Assembly: GCA_963978545.1 (NCBI GenBank)
Contig: OZ021723.1
Span: 49,802,569-49,866,568 of the forward strand
Source: Linyphia triangularis
Taxonomy: Eukaryota; Arthropoda; Arachnida; Araneae; Linyphiidae
DNA length: 64,000 nt
Direction: 5' to 3'
Of this stretch, positions 1 through 20,959 are shown piece after piece. The position numbers and the translations under genes were made by a program. Positions within the stretch are counted from its first letter, which is position 1. Each line of letters opens with the position of its first letter. The notes under the pieces were generated by a model. That model did no database searches, was not told the DNA's origin, and worked only from the letters and a program-made list of their open reading frames with translations.

Positions 1-1782
<1,782 letters not shown>

Positions 1783-1968
1783 AAGCCTACCTGGTAGCTG
1801 TGTGGTTAGCGCTTATACCTTGCCTGTCATAAGTGAAAGTTTCGAATCATAGGGCAGGCGGGGATGTTCGTCGTCGTAATTCACGCTAAGGTAAATGCAC
1901 CAGCTTGTATAGTAATTATTGTGTGAAAAAAGATCGTTGAGAGTACAAACTAACAAACAACCAAACAT
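1783..1968 (+). mobile_element. tRNA-derived SINE-like element
   Basis: The stretch contains split RNA polymerase III promoter elements at the spacing expected of a tRNA. An A-box-like TGGTAGCTGTGTGG lies at 1792-1805 and a B-box-like GTTTCGAATCAT at 1839-1850. The intervening TTGCCTGTCATAAG resembles an anticodon arm with GTC (Asp type). The acceptor and D stems do not pair properly, so this is not a working tRNA gene. A unique body of roughly 110 bp follows, ending in an A/C-rich stretch (aaacaaccaaacatc). That head-body-tail order is typical of tRNA-derived SINEs. The 3' boundary is estimated and no target duplication was confirmed. Confidence 0.5.
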
Positions 1969-2269
1969 CAATTTATGTCGATTAAGGTAGATACAGCATC
2001 GAAAATTTCAACGTGTTAGAAATATCCAGACAGACCATAGTAATTATAACGGTATATATTTCACAGTGCAAATAAAGACACCGACCTGTAATGGTAAACA
2101 ACTCATTACTTTTCCTCAAGCCTTGGTGATTTATTTTCCAGAATCTTCCGAACAATTCTTTTGTTTTAATATTTTTGTAAGAGATGGTTTTTAATATCGC
2201 ATTTCATTCAAGTTTGTTCATTCATTTATCATAAAGAAAATGGCAAATTTTCTCACAAAATACATTCCA

Positions 2270-2490
<221 letters not shown>

Positions 2491-2599
2491 TTTTAAGAAA
2501 CGAAGATAGCTGATGGTATCTTAATTATCCTTTAATAGCGTCGTTGCTTTTAAACTAGTTTCATACAACTCTATTTGTAAATATTTAGATCTAGGAAAA

Positions 2600-9270
<6,671 letters not shown>

Positions 9271-9274
9271 CCGA

Positions 9275-9870
9275 TGACAACTTCATTCCACTATTTTCTT
9301 TTTCCTGAAACAAAAACAGTCTTCCTTCAAGTAGACATGGTAGAATGTGTCAAAAGCAAGTACATCAAAGAACAATTATCTGAATGCCAAAATAACGACC
9401 GACAGTTCTCCACCGCTAAGCATTTCAGTAATTCTCTTCTATTCTTCCGTAACACCAATAGACGTTTCAATTAGAAAATATTTCCCTCAGCTCCGACGAT
9501 GGCTTTACGACCCTTTAATGCTCGCCTGGAAATGGGGGAAACAGCAAATAAAAGAGGATTTACTTGAAAACGACGCTTGGACGTGTGGCGCCATGAAATG
9601 GTCACCCATTTTTCACAAACGGTCTTCTGGGATGAAAAAGAAGAAAAGAAGATATTATCCACATCTCTTCTCATCTTTCTACAACCACCTCCTCCACCTC
9701 CCCCTCTGGAGAAGAGATGAGCGACGAAGAAGGAATTGCTGGCCACGAAATGCCCGGCCAGGACAAATTCTCTTCCATAAAAATGTCTCCGTCTGAGAAA
9801 TACCCTCCTATATCATCAGTTGGTAGAAAGGCCGAAAAAGTCGGCGAACGCTTTTTTAAAAGCGACCGTG
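9275..9870. other. GC-raised island of unknown role
   Basis: Base composition is visibly richer in G+C than the flanks. Overlapping frames are open on both strands (149 codons plus at 9347-9796, 91 codons minus at 9471-9746), but neither product resembles a known domain. The minus frame has a poly-Gly run from a purine-rich (GGN)n tract. At its right end the sequence CGCTTTTTTAAAAGCG forms a short hairpin near 9849-9864. It could be a promoter with a non-coding first exon, a conserved regulatory element or an old coding remnant. The sequence does not decide between these. Confidence 0.3.
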
Positions 9871-12016
9871 AAATATCGTAATTTTGTGTGATTATGCTTC
9901 ATGTTTGCAGACTGGATGGGAAGAAGTTGAAAAGAACGTCAGTGGTGATGTTTGAGGCGAAGGTTCCTAATAGATTTCATTTACACTGGATGTTCGGCAA
10001 TAGAAGATCATCTGAACAGCTTTAATCTTGTAGGTTAATACGTTATGGCGTGTATATTTGTGTAATGCTATAACATTAACGATTAATTTTAACTGGTATT
10101 TGGTTTGGAACAGGATACAATTTAGCTAGTCGAAATACCGACATAAAAAATATCAATAAAAAATGTGTGTGAATGACAAAAAAATTGACTTTCTTAAGTC
10201 CCCTAGAATAAAGGCACACCGGTTGTATGAAAAGATTGCATTTATGTATTATATTTTTAACTTAGTCGAAGAAGTTAACGCAATTTAAGAGGCAAAATTT
10301 CACAAGGAAACGGTTAAAGCAATCATAGTTAAATAAAATGGATAATTATACTTGTAAAAGGGTATGTAGATAAATGTAGTAAAAGTAAGGGATATTGCAT
10401 AAAAAAAACTCGCTTTGATCATTTTAAATGGTGCTGAGTATTAGCCTTATTATAAAAACCATTGAAAATAAACATTTGCATTTCAGACTGATAAGCTGAA
10501 AACTTATTTTCAGGTATTTACTAAACTACTTAATATGGTGTATCTTGAGCATAGTGTATCTAGAATTCACCTCTGGTATCTCGAAAGTCAATTCTATCTA
10601 CATTACAGAGACAGTTCATGATCATATTTTATCTACTAGAATGCAGAGAACATACAGTGAGCGCTATTAACGAAATGTTTTTTTTGTTTGTTTTTTTTAA
10701 GTTTAATTTTTGTTACAAATTATTTCTCAAGTGCAAAATACAACTTTTCTTTAGGAATACAAACTATTTTTGTATGAATTTTTATTTGACTGACGAATTG
10801 AGATAACAGTTTAGCTGAAACTCTACTTGTAAGTACTACATTTCATATTCAACTCAACATCATGTGTGTGTAACTCTCTAGCCTGATTAAAAATACATGA
10901 TTTCATATCTGCTTTTTTATTTCAATTTAAAATCCATTAAAAATAATATAAATTTTACAAAGCAAACTATTTTTTTATGAACTATTATTTTTTCCAAGTG
11001 AATACTTGGACGTTAGCATATCTAACTACACATAAAAGCAAAATCGCGAAGAACACGCTTATTGCCAAAGTCTCTCGAGAAAGTTTTATTTAAACAAATT
11101 TTAGTCGTATAGCTTTGGAGAATATACCTAACTGAGCATTTTGATCAAAATTTCCTTGTAGACTGAACTTCCAACTCTTGTGAGGATTCTTCATCAAGGT
11201 AATATAACCGCCAATATTTTTTTTAACAATTGAAATGCCGAAAGACAGCCGTAATTTGGCTCTGGTTTTATCTAAATAATACTTGGAGCATAATCCGCAC
11301 TGGTGTTGGAATTCTTACTCTGAAATGATTTGGTGTAGGTGAATAGACGATTGTTTTATGAAATTAATTCTAGTATTTTCCATTCCAGTATTTTCTAATG
11401 TAAACCCATACCAATTACAAGGAAACAACTATTGTTTTGATGGATGTAAACAACAAACTTTTCAAACTGATGCAGTGGAATGGTTAGTATAACAACAGTT
11501 GTATTTGAAACATAATACAAATTTCTGAAAAACTCGACAAGTGTCTTGAGTGCATTTGTAGGAATTTTATTCTTAAAAATATAGAATCTAATTTAAGTGA
11601 AAAGTTTCATTTTATCTGTTCCATAATGTCAGCTGTATTAGGTTATGTAGAATGTAAGCAACGGTACAACTTACTATGATCGTATTGTAAGCATTTGAGT
11701 GGATAAATCAGTTCAATTCACTTTAATGACTTTAAATCAGTGGCTTCAAATCCGTGATCAGTGGTATTATCCTATCAAACTCTTTTCTGCAACAGAAAGT
11801 TTGCCAATTGTTGAATTTTCTTACTGTTGCCAAAATTACTAAATAAATGTTGTAACTTATTGGGTTTTTGGTTATGATATCTTTCCCACTTGAAAAGTCT
11901 TTAAGGTCAAGTGCATTTGTGCATAGCTTTTATTTAAGGATTAAGAAAAAAGCGATCGCACACAACTTTTTCAACTGAAAGTTTTGTGTATGTTTGAAAT
12001 AGTATTTATTACAAAT
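9871..12016. other. AT-rich non-genic DNA
   Basis: No supported exon or repeat family. The 62-codon plus frame at 10618-10806 is low-complexity (Phe/Leu/Asn) and is not called. Confidence 0.5.
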
Positions 12017-12123
12017 TGTCTCGTAGACGAGATTTTAAAAAATCTCAGATTTTTCTCAGACAATTTATCAATTACCAATCATTTTTATTAATCTCAGACA
12101 GATTTTTATAAATGATTGGTAAT
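12017..12123. repeat. Cluster of inverted repeats (foldback sequence)
   Basis: Three nested or adjacent palindromes lie within about 105 bp. These are TCTCGT-AG-ACGAGA, then GAGATTTT-AA-AAAATCTC, then a perfect 14-bp stem ATTACCAATCATTT (12071-12084) pairing with AAATGATTGGTAAT (12110-12123). The arrangement is reminiscent of a small foldback or MITE remnant, but no target duplication was established. Confidence 0.45.
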
Positions 12124-12848
12124 ATTTTGGTTATTACTTTTGATGAACTTTTTGTTACAACCAAAAAGTCGATGGCGTAATGCGCAATATCCTCTGTGAT
12201 CCTACGTATTATCTATAGTTGAATTTTTTTTTGGCGGTCGACTACGCCAACTATTGGATCGATAGACAGCTTTATTCTTTGAATTTAAATTATTATTTTA
12301 TTTTAAGTAATTATCGAATTCATTATCAACGAAATTTGATATGAGGGATTACTCTACCGAAATTAAATTTATCGGACCATAGTCCATGGTGTAATTATAC
12401 ATTCAATGAGAATGATTATATAAAATTGTTTCTAATAAATGTTTTTTAAATATTTACAAAAAAAATTTAGCAACAAATAAGAAATTCAATAATAGGCAAT
12501 CATTTCATTGCTGATAAAAAGTTCACCAGGATAATCCGTCAGTACCAATCGGGCAGTACATAGATACCAAATTAGGAATTCCCTCTAACTGTAATGTTTT
12601 TTTCAGGGATATAATCTAAGGATATTTTGCTTTTAATAAGTTGTTTTCAATTCAGGTAATATAATATTCATTTGGTTATGCTAATGTGACAGAAATTATA
12701 TTTTGAGAGAGCTCAGTAGTCTTTAAAAAGAAATCAAAGTCGTAATTATATGAAAGATTTTTGACTGTTTCACAAGACATTTGATTCATTTTTATTCAAT
12801 TGTAGACATATTAGAAGAGTGAACTTTCAATGAATAATCTAATTATTA
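12124..12848. other. AT-rich non-genic DNA
   Basis: No gene or repeat family was recognised between the foldback cluster and repeat copy A. Confidence 0.5.
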
Positions 12849-13561
12849 CTTTCAACTACCCATATATATACATAGAGTAATGAAAGTATAGCATTCGGTA
12901 AAAAAAAAACCCTTATATATATATTTTTTTGGCAATTTTCCACGTTTTGGAACATTCTGATGTCAAAAAAGTTGTCTAGAAATAATTTCTGTGTGTATGT
13001 GGTGCATAACTCTCGTAAATTTGATCTAGGACCTTCAAATTTGGCATGCGGGTTAATGGTGACCACGGAACCTTCCATTAAAGTTTTCGTCAAAATCACG
13101 CATGCGCATAAGGTAGCTACCATTAAAAACATCTTGTTTTTCAATAATTGCTAAAAAACGGCTCAAACGATTTTGATCAAAATCGCTGTGGTGATGTTTC
13201 TTAAGGTGTTTTAAACATCCCCAATTCCGAAATTCACGTAGAAATGCAATAAAAAAGAAAAAAGTTGAAAAACGAGCTTCATTAACACAGAGCTCTCTGC
13301 CTTTGAGCACCACACATCAACGATTGATTTTTTTTCTGTCACACGCACAAGAAAGAACAATGTAATGTATATCGAATAACATCGCCAATTTCCTCGTCAG
13401 AGTTTTTTTTTTTTTTTTTTTTTTTTTGCCCTTGTAAAAATTATTACAAAAATAATCGCCAAACTGGCCACTTTTATTTAAATGAATGAAAATATGAAAA
13501 CAGTAAATTGTAATGTAACTAATTTTAATGCAATGGCCGATATTATAGTGTAATTGAAAGT
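12849..13561 (+). mobile_element. Interspersed repeat family, copy A (full length)
   Basis: One of four related copies in this window; the others start at 32985, 34030 and 56579. It begins CTTTCAACTACC and ends GTAATTGAAAG, so the two ends are imperfect inverted repeats. About 40 bp inside the left end, GAGTAATGAAAG inverts the left terminus and gives a 5' foldback. Shared internal blocks include CCACGTTTTGGAACATTCTGA, CTGTGTGTATGTGG and TTTTGATCAAAATCGCTGTGG. Frames are partly open on both strands (101 and 86 codons minus, 64 plus), but no copy keeps one intact frame. It behaves as a non-autonomous, MITE-like element. A poly-T tract of about 27 bp interrupts it near 13401-13427. Confidence 0.7.
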
Positions 13562-15229
13562 TGTGCGATGTTCCACACACCTAGTTTTTTTTTTTTTTTA
13601 ATTTTTTTTTTTATGATAATTGTCTTACGAAGTTACTTAGAAAAACGATATTTAAATCGACGACATTTATAATAATTTAAATAAACATAATAATTTAAAA
13701 TAAATGAAATTTATAATAATTTAATATACATATACATTTAAATAGTTAATAATTTTTACATTTATAATACAGAATTCGGAATTTTGCATGCATCAAGTTA
13801 TGTACATTTAACATATTTCAAGTACTTATTTTATGTAACTATTTCACCAAGTAACAAAATAGTTAATAACAACAAAACTGTAAGATTCGCTGAAAATTCA
13901 CTTTATAATCTGATTACAAGTTTTAAAAAGATACGCGAATTGCCCCTGAATTTAAATGGTAGAGATTCACTCTCTATTACAATGAAAAAATATCTTGAAT
14001 AAGTAGCAAACATAGGTTTATCTCCCACTCCCTCTCCCCCCCAAAAAAACAACTAGACGTTGTAAAAAACCCCTCAAAGTCATCCAGAAAAATTTATGAA
14101 ATCTTGCCAGTTGAGCGATATTTTTAGTAATAATTAGTACAAAAAAATAAATAAATAAAAAAGACTAAGAAAACTGTGAAATTTACAATATATTTTTCTG
14201 TAATAAGAAATAAGTAATTTTTACTTTTTTCTAATTACACTGTTTGAATAGTTCAACGTTAAGTATCAAAGTCACTTCTTGACATATTGAGAAAAAGATG
14301 AATATCAGAAATCCATTGACCTGTTTTAACCAGTTATTATCCGTGCTAAAATTCCCTATTTCCTGGATCATTTCTGGGGGGGGGGGGGATACAGAACCTT
14401 CTACGCATTAATTCATTCAAAAGGCACTTCCTCTAATAAATCTGAGAGAATTAACAAAAAGAATGGTCTGAATATATTAAAGCGTTTAAGTTCTAGCTGA
14501 ACTTTAGTATGGGAACTCACCTCAACGAGAGCTTTATACTCACACATTGCACGTGCTTATGACATTTGTACTTTTATTTGAGATTTTTAATGTTAGGAAA
14601 ATGGGAGGACCAATAAACAGAGCTTTTGTCAAGCATCCCCCAACGTTAAACTAAACAATCTGAACTGTGGTACTCTACGCCACTAAAATGCAGCTTTTTC
14701 TCGTGTTTCTATTGAAGTCCTTCATATCAGATACCAATAAAAAATGACTGAATTATTTCCTTGTTAAGGTTAACAACACCTGATTGAGAAATCTCTACTT
14801 ATGTTAATTTTTTAATGCATTTAAGATACCATCTTTCACAAAAATTCACTGGAACAAATTATCAACAAAAAATTAAATTAGTACTGATTAAAAAATATTG
14901 AAATTTTTATAAATATATATCTATTAATATACTTAAAAATATTAATAATAATAAAAAAAAATGGTAAAAATAGTTTTAATCAACTTGTTTTCCTAGAAAA
15001 GTATTGAAATGAGAAATTGGCTTTGCCAAATTTCATCTGACACATCCCGAAAACTATTTTTTTTTTTTAATTTTTTTTTATTTTTTATAATGGTGCTCTA
15101 CTTAAATTTTTTAAACTGCATAAACACTGAATATTTTGACCAATTGCTAGTACCAACACTCTAAACCAGTCTTAAATAGCTTTTCAATAAAATCAATTTG
15201 AATGCAATAGTTATTACTTCAATGGTTGG
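13562..15229. other. AT-rich non-genic DNA
   Basis: Contains a C-run near 14034-14042 and an 11-base G-run near 14377-14388. No exon was recognised. The 72-codon plus frame at 13784-14002 has no family resemblance. Confidence 0.5.
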
Positions 15230-15611
15230 TTAGTTGAATTTAAGTTTATTTGGTGCAAGGACAACACATGGGGCCAAAAAGCACCATTACTACAATGAAA
15301 CATTTGTTATTTACCACAAAAAGCACCCTTCTTACAAAATAGTCTCAAAGATAAATGACTTATGCACTAAAACTTGAACAGTATTAAGCATTTTAAAAAT
15401 GGACATAAAGTACATAGCAAAGTACTAGAACAAGACAACAATAGTTTAGTCAATTTATTGAAACGAAATTGCCAATCATATTAAGCATTAAATCATAGAA
15501 TACTATGCGTACCCTATTGTATCTTCTTGAAGTGATATATCGTCTCCTAGACATCACTTTTGATGCACAAAAAGCATTCGGTTTTCAATTTCTCATGGAT
15601 ATAGATATATA
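15230..15611 (-). other. Probable 3' UTR of the minus-strand gene
   Basis: Directly downstream, in minus orientation, of the stop codon at 15612-15614. AATAAA-type signals are present on the minus strand near 15453-15458 and 15243-15248 (read as TTTATT on plus). A short phrase, (C/A)AAAAAGCACC, occurs twice near 15279 and 15319. The UTR end is inferred only from the poly(A) signals. Confidence 0.4.
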
Positions 15612-15748
15612 TCACAACTCAGATTCTATAACTCCTGAGAAATTTTTGCTTCTTTGTTTGCTGTTGATGTGAGTAAAAGCATTTGGAGAAGAAAGATCTG
15701 GAGATTCTGCGACAGATATTCCATCATGACCACTCACTAAAATGTCGG
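15612..15748 (-). CDS. Terminal coding exon of an unidentified host gene
   Basis: The minus strand reads a pyrimidine-rich splice acceptor (TCTATTTTTGTTTTCAG) ending at 15749. A 137-nt exon follows that supplies the last two bases of a split codon, 44 codons and a TGA stop at 15612-15614. The peptide begins DILVSGHDGISVAESPDL and ends NFSGVIESEL. It is rich in Ser and Pro with normal codon variety, unlike the AT-driven frames around it, and has no membrane segment. A Ser-rich hydrophilic tail ending in a short acidic-hydrophobic motif is common at cytoplasmic C-termini, but I do not recognise the protein. Upstream exons should lie to the right, across a long intron. Probable 3' UTR signals follow on the left. 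Confidence 0.6.
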
Positions 15749-17796
15749 CTGAAAACAAAAATAGATTCTTTGAGTTTTCTTTGAAAATATGGCCTTCAAA
15801 ACCATTACGAATTATGTATTAATTTTTTTTTTTCTTTCTGTTTTATTTATTCGTGTCGTTTGAAGTTTATGTTTATTACTTGTTTAGCTAACATGAAGTA
15901 CAATTATCTTGTTTCGAGTAGGCGAATAGTGTCAAGGTATGTTTAGTTTCATAATATTATAATCCAAATTGAACAATTGAACAATTTTTAGTATTATGAT
16001 TTTAAAATTTAAAAAAAAATAAAAAATGATGCATTGGATAGCTCGATATTGATTTGTCTTTCAAATTATAATTTAGGCACATTATTATTATATGTCTATT
16101 CAAGTCTTGAAATTTACAAGTGGCAATTATATATTTAAGTAAATAGTTGAGCCATAGTTTAATTACTATTATTATTGACATGCTTATTCATTTTTTTGGA
16201 ACAATTTAAATTAAATACGATTATAAAAGGTAGTTTTGTGTATAAGCCTGTTTAATTACTTACATTAAATAAATTATTCTTTTTAGCAAAAAATATTAGA
16301 CGTTTCAGGGAAAGTTTACTATTTTAGGCCATATTTTTTTTTTTTTTTTTTTTAATCTTTTTAAGAAAATAACAAATGAAGTTTTTATTTGCAATAATAA
16401 GAAAGTCTATTTAAATTGTATGTTATATCTTTAATATTTAAATTTAATATCGTTGTCCGAATCTTCGGAATCACTTTTTAAATTTCACACAAATCATTAA
16501 AAATCGATTTTTCATTTTTATATTTTTAAAAACTGGGAATTTTTGTATCTGGTAGTGTTTAAAGTTTTATTCTGGTTACACTAGAATTATTGTACTTATT
16601 TGTAAAATATTGTTTCTAATGCAATAAATATATGTAACATTAAATATATGCAGTATGCACTCATTGTTCACTGGAAACACATTTTTTTATTACAAAATGG
16701 AACATTTACTAAACCTATTCCCTCATTTATCCTAAAACTTTGAAATTTTAATAACTAGATAGTATTAAACATTTTAATTCATTAACTTATGCATAAAACA
16801 ATTGGAAAATTATCAGACTATAATAAATGATAGAATTTTACTGTTTTCGATATAGGTAATTTTTTTTTTATAACAACCAAGTCTTGAAACTCTAAATTCA
16901 AGGGTTAATATTTGAAAAGAGTTTAATATTTAAAAGAGTTCATAGAAGACACAGCAAAACATTAAGTGTTTAAGTTAACACCTTTTGAATATTATTGGAG
17001 TACAGAATCAATTGTGTACACCTACCCTCAAAAAAATACTGCACTTACTTCAATTCGTATTTCAATAAAGTAACTTATGAGTCTTTTGCCTTTTTACCTT
17101 GTAAACATAATCCTTAATTTTTAAGTTTTCTTAAAGATGACTTTTTATCATACACTTGTCATACATTCGATATTTATAATAGTTATTTGAAAATATAAAT
17201 ACAATTTCATATTTGTAGTACAATTTAGTTAAGTGACGTAGAGGTTTAAAATGAAAATTATTTAAAAAAAAAAAAAAAAATTTTTTTTAGTGATATTTAG
17301 CTTTTGAACTGAGCAAAATTTTAATAATTTTAAAAGTGACGTTATAAATACGAAATGTTTAACTAGGAATTATCGTGTAACTAGCTAAATATATGTCAGA
17401 ATCAGAATTCTGAAAATGTTTTTGCAATCGATATGCATTTCGCCTTTTCCTTATTTTAAACTTATGGCAATAGAAAATCCTTTCTATTTAAATTGAGCAT
17501 TTTCTTATTTAAAAGGTTTTCGTTGCCGAAAATGACTTTTATCAATAACACCAATAACATAATTAAATATAAATAATGCTTACTTGAAAAAAATTGAATA
17601 ATCTGACAGTTACTATTCGACTGTTTTGTATTCTCAAAGTGGGTTCAGATATAAAAATTAAATTATTATATCGTGCTCCAGTGACTTCTATTTTGAATCA
17701 TTTACAGAAACTATACATTATCCTTTATGGGGCGTAAAGAATTTAGGTGACTGAAAAAAATGCCCCACTATTATACAATATCTCAATCTAAAAAGT
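15749..17796. other. AT-rich DNA, likely intron of the minus-strand gene
   Basis: If the exon at 15612-15748 is real, this is its preceding intron. No further exon was recognised. Homopolymers lie near 16330-16352 and 17263-17288. Confidence 0.4.
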
Positions 17797-17846
17797 ATGC
17801 AAAAATATTTGCATACCAAACACATCAAAATTTAAATGTGTTTGGT
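17797..17846. repeat. Two adjacent hairpins
   Basis: ATGCAAAAATATTTGCAT (17797-17814) is a near palindrome. It is followed at once by an 11-bp perfect inverted repeat, ACCAAACACAT (17815-17825) with ATGTGTTTGGT (17836-17846), around a 10-bp loop. Confidence 0.5.
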
Positions 17847-18598
17847 TTAACATCTATGGTTATGAATGAATGAATAAGATGCTAGTGTATGAGTATTCTG
17901 ATAAAATGAGTATAAGAATGAAAAGGAAGAAAAAAGAGTATAATTTACAGTCGGAGGAGTTAAATAAACCACGGTTCGAAAACTACGATAAAAACTTTAT
18001 ACTTACCTTGTACAATGGTTGTAGAATGTTTTTAATAAAACACATACATTTATATAATATTAAGTAATTCTTCCATTTCGAGCACAAATGGTATAAAATA
18101 AACATGTACATTTGATTCCCGGTAAATTCCACGAATAAAACATATTTTATAAAATTAGAAGTGCTTTTTTTTTTAACCATGTATTTAACTTTTTAAACAA
18201 TACCAGAAGTATGAAATACATAAACTAAATAATTTTCAAATACTCCATTTTTAAAATATCAGGAAAATGAGTAGAATTTTTTTTTTTTTGTATTTGTTTG
18301 AACGATGAAACTTTTGTAGTCCTAATTCAAAACGTTATAATTGATCTCTCTATAATAGTCACCTAGTATTTTTAGCTCTGGATTACAAGTTTAGTTTTAA
18401 TAATCAGCGTTTTTTATTGTTTCACCTAACGAAAAAATCCGTTGGATAAATAAGGAAAACAAGTTACACTAACATTTTGAAATAACGTATTTGCCTAAAA
18501 ATAAAGACAGTTAAAAAATAAACCAAGAAGAATGAGGTTGTATAACTAAATATCGTCATCAAGTCATAAAAGTTCGAAGAATTCAATGATCTCATGGA
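17847..18598. other. AT-rich non-genic DNA
   Basis: Contains overlapping 65-codon frames on both strands (17870-18067 plus, 17983-18180 minus) with no recognisable motif. No gene is called. Confidence 0.45.
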
Positions 18599-18732
<134 letters not shown>

Positions 18733-19520
18733 ACCAACTAAAGGTATCTTAGACTTGTTTTTTAAGGTTTAAGATATATAATTTCTTTGACATTAGTTGT
18801 AGTACTGTTAGTGTGTCAATATTACCTAAGCGGTGCATGCAACCCGAATTTTAAAGTAAGTCAAAAATGATTTTTTAAACATTTCTAATTTTACATTGGC
18901 GTTGATCCACTAACTTTGTTGGTTGAAATTAATTATATGAAATTTTAGTTTCATTTTATATTTTTTAATGTATTGAAAGCATCTAGATCCAAACATTATA
19001 AATCACATTAAACTCTTCAAGTACAATGATTAATATAATTCCTATGTACAAGTCAAACCATGCCAATTTTATTTTCAAGAATCATGAAGAATGTAAGATT
19101 GGAAAGAACCATGTATGTATCGAGGTCCTCAACTAACCAGGATTTTAACATCTTGATAATGAGAGTAATCTTATTTAAACCAAGAAAAGAAAGCTTTATA
19201 AATTGGTGCCTCTTTTAGGGTTGTGATGTCAAAACTGTAATCGATAAATGATATTTATTCAACAGTATTTTAAGGAATTAGTGAAAGTAAATCATACTTC
19301 AAATATACTATTATATACATACTTATTTATCTACGATCAATAATACAAGAGATTATTTAAGATGGATGGTCAGTCTATTCCTGCCTCATAGACCTAATGC
19401 TTTTTTTTTCAGTCACTATTTCTGCCAGAGTATTGCTCTAAAGCTTATGAAATTTTATAACAACAGGCATAACATTAATAATAAAAGTTCATTACAAAAA
19501 TTCAAGACACAACAATAACA

Positions 19521-19561
<41 letters not shown>

Positions 19562-20080
19562 ATTACACTTAAAATATTTTTATAAGCTAGATCATTGCTT
19601 GAAAATTTAATGATAAAAAAAAATCCATTAGTTATTTTGCCTTCAAATCTCTTCAACTAACTTTTATTACTGATGATATGCCTGCTTTAAAATTCCATAT
19701 ATTTCAAAGCAATACTTCGGCAATACTTGTGGCTAAAAAAATAAAGAATTAAGTCTAGGGGGCAGGAACAAACCGACCGTCTTTCTTAAGCTCTATTCAT
19801 TTATACAAGATATGAACCTTCTCTAATTATTTATACAATAGATATTCAACATAACCTAAATATTCATATTGTTATATTCAGTTCAAAAAATTCATAACAC
19901 AAAAACTTCTAATATAGGAACAGAATTGAACCAATCATTAGGGGGATTCTGAAATTAAAGGGAATTTGAGGAGGTAAAAAAAAGCATAAAAATAAAAAAT
20001 AAATAGCAAAATTGAAATTTAACTCTTAGAATTTTATTAACAAAACTATACATTTACCACTTCAAAAAAAAATAAAATAT
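18733..20080. other. AT-rich DNA with a long poly-T tract
   Basis: A run of about 33 T lies at 19525-19557. No exon or transposon was recognised. Confidence 0.5.
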
Positions 20081-20660
20081 TGTAACCTCCGTGATTAACA
20101 CAACCCATGGAGGTTATAAATAAGTAGATTGCCATGCATAAAACCTAGCCCAAAGAACTGAGGATATACTTTCTTTGCTGTTAGAGAAAAAATATTGACA
20201 ATTTGATAAAAGTTAACTGTAAAAGTATGCTTAACACTATAAGGAATAACATTACTGAACATGGAGGTAACAAGAACAACAAGAATAACCTGATTTTTGA
20301 GGATTGGACAGCTTTTTCACAAACAATATAAAACTATGTACATCAAACAACATCACCAGACACAATGATTGACTTGAGCTTTACTTCAGCTCTGGTAAAG
20401 AAGATTGTATTGCTATCTAGTAGCTATCTATTGCTATCAAATATTCCATGGGGGTTACCTCAGCACCCCAGGGACAACTTATGTGCTTAAAATAAAGAGG
20501 TAAAATAAATTAAAACTTATACTTCTTTGTGATTAGTTAATTATTTATAAAATAAATAAATGTTTAACTCGTACTTTTCCACAAATATATTATTAATCAG
20601 ATTTATTTCTTCGGTTAAAACTAAAAAAACAGAGATGGGGACATTCCATGGAGATTACAT
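20081..20660. repeat. Spaced-motif repeat: CATGGAGGTTA recurring
   Basis: The phrase CATGGAGGTTA or a one-to-two-base variant occurs at 20106-20116, 20260-20270, 20447-20457 and 20647-20657, all on the plus strand. An inverted copy, TAACCTCCGTG, lies at 20083-20093 and pairs with the first to make a hairpin. Intervals are 154, 187 and 200 bp, and the intervening sequence is not obviously conserved. It may be a decayed tandem array in which only one block is still visible. Confidence 0.4.
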
Positions 20661-20959
20661 TTCCCATACTTTGGATTTAAATAATAATAATAATAATAAT
20701 AAATGAATATGTAAAATAAAGACTGAAAATATTAAATGTAAACTTTTTCTATTAAATACCAATTTCCCAACTTAAAAGAATACATATTAAGCCAGTAAAA
20801 GCGCAAGGACGAAAATTTCCGCTTAATTTCAGAATAGTCTATTTAGCAGTATGAAGATACAAGTACATAAATTCAAACAAACACATTTTACATTTATAAT
20901 TTAAAAATGCTTCTAATACGAAACAATTAGATTGACTATCAAAGGCATCAAATTCCATC

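Noticed and set aside
9347..9796. 149-codon plus frame overlapping a 91-codon minus frame
   Set aside because: Neither peptide shows a domain. The openness may come from higher GC and purine-rich repeats, so it is kept only as an unassigned island.
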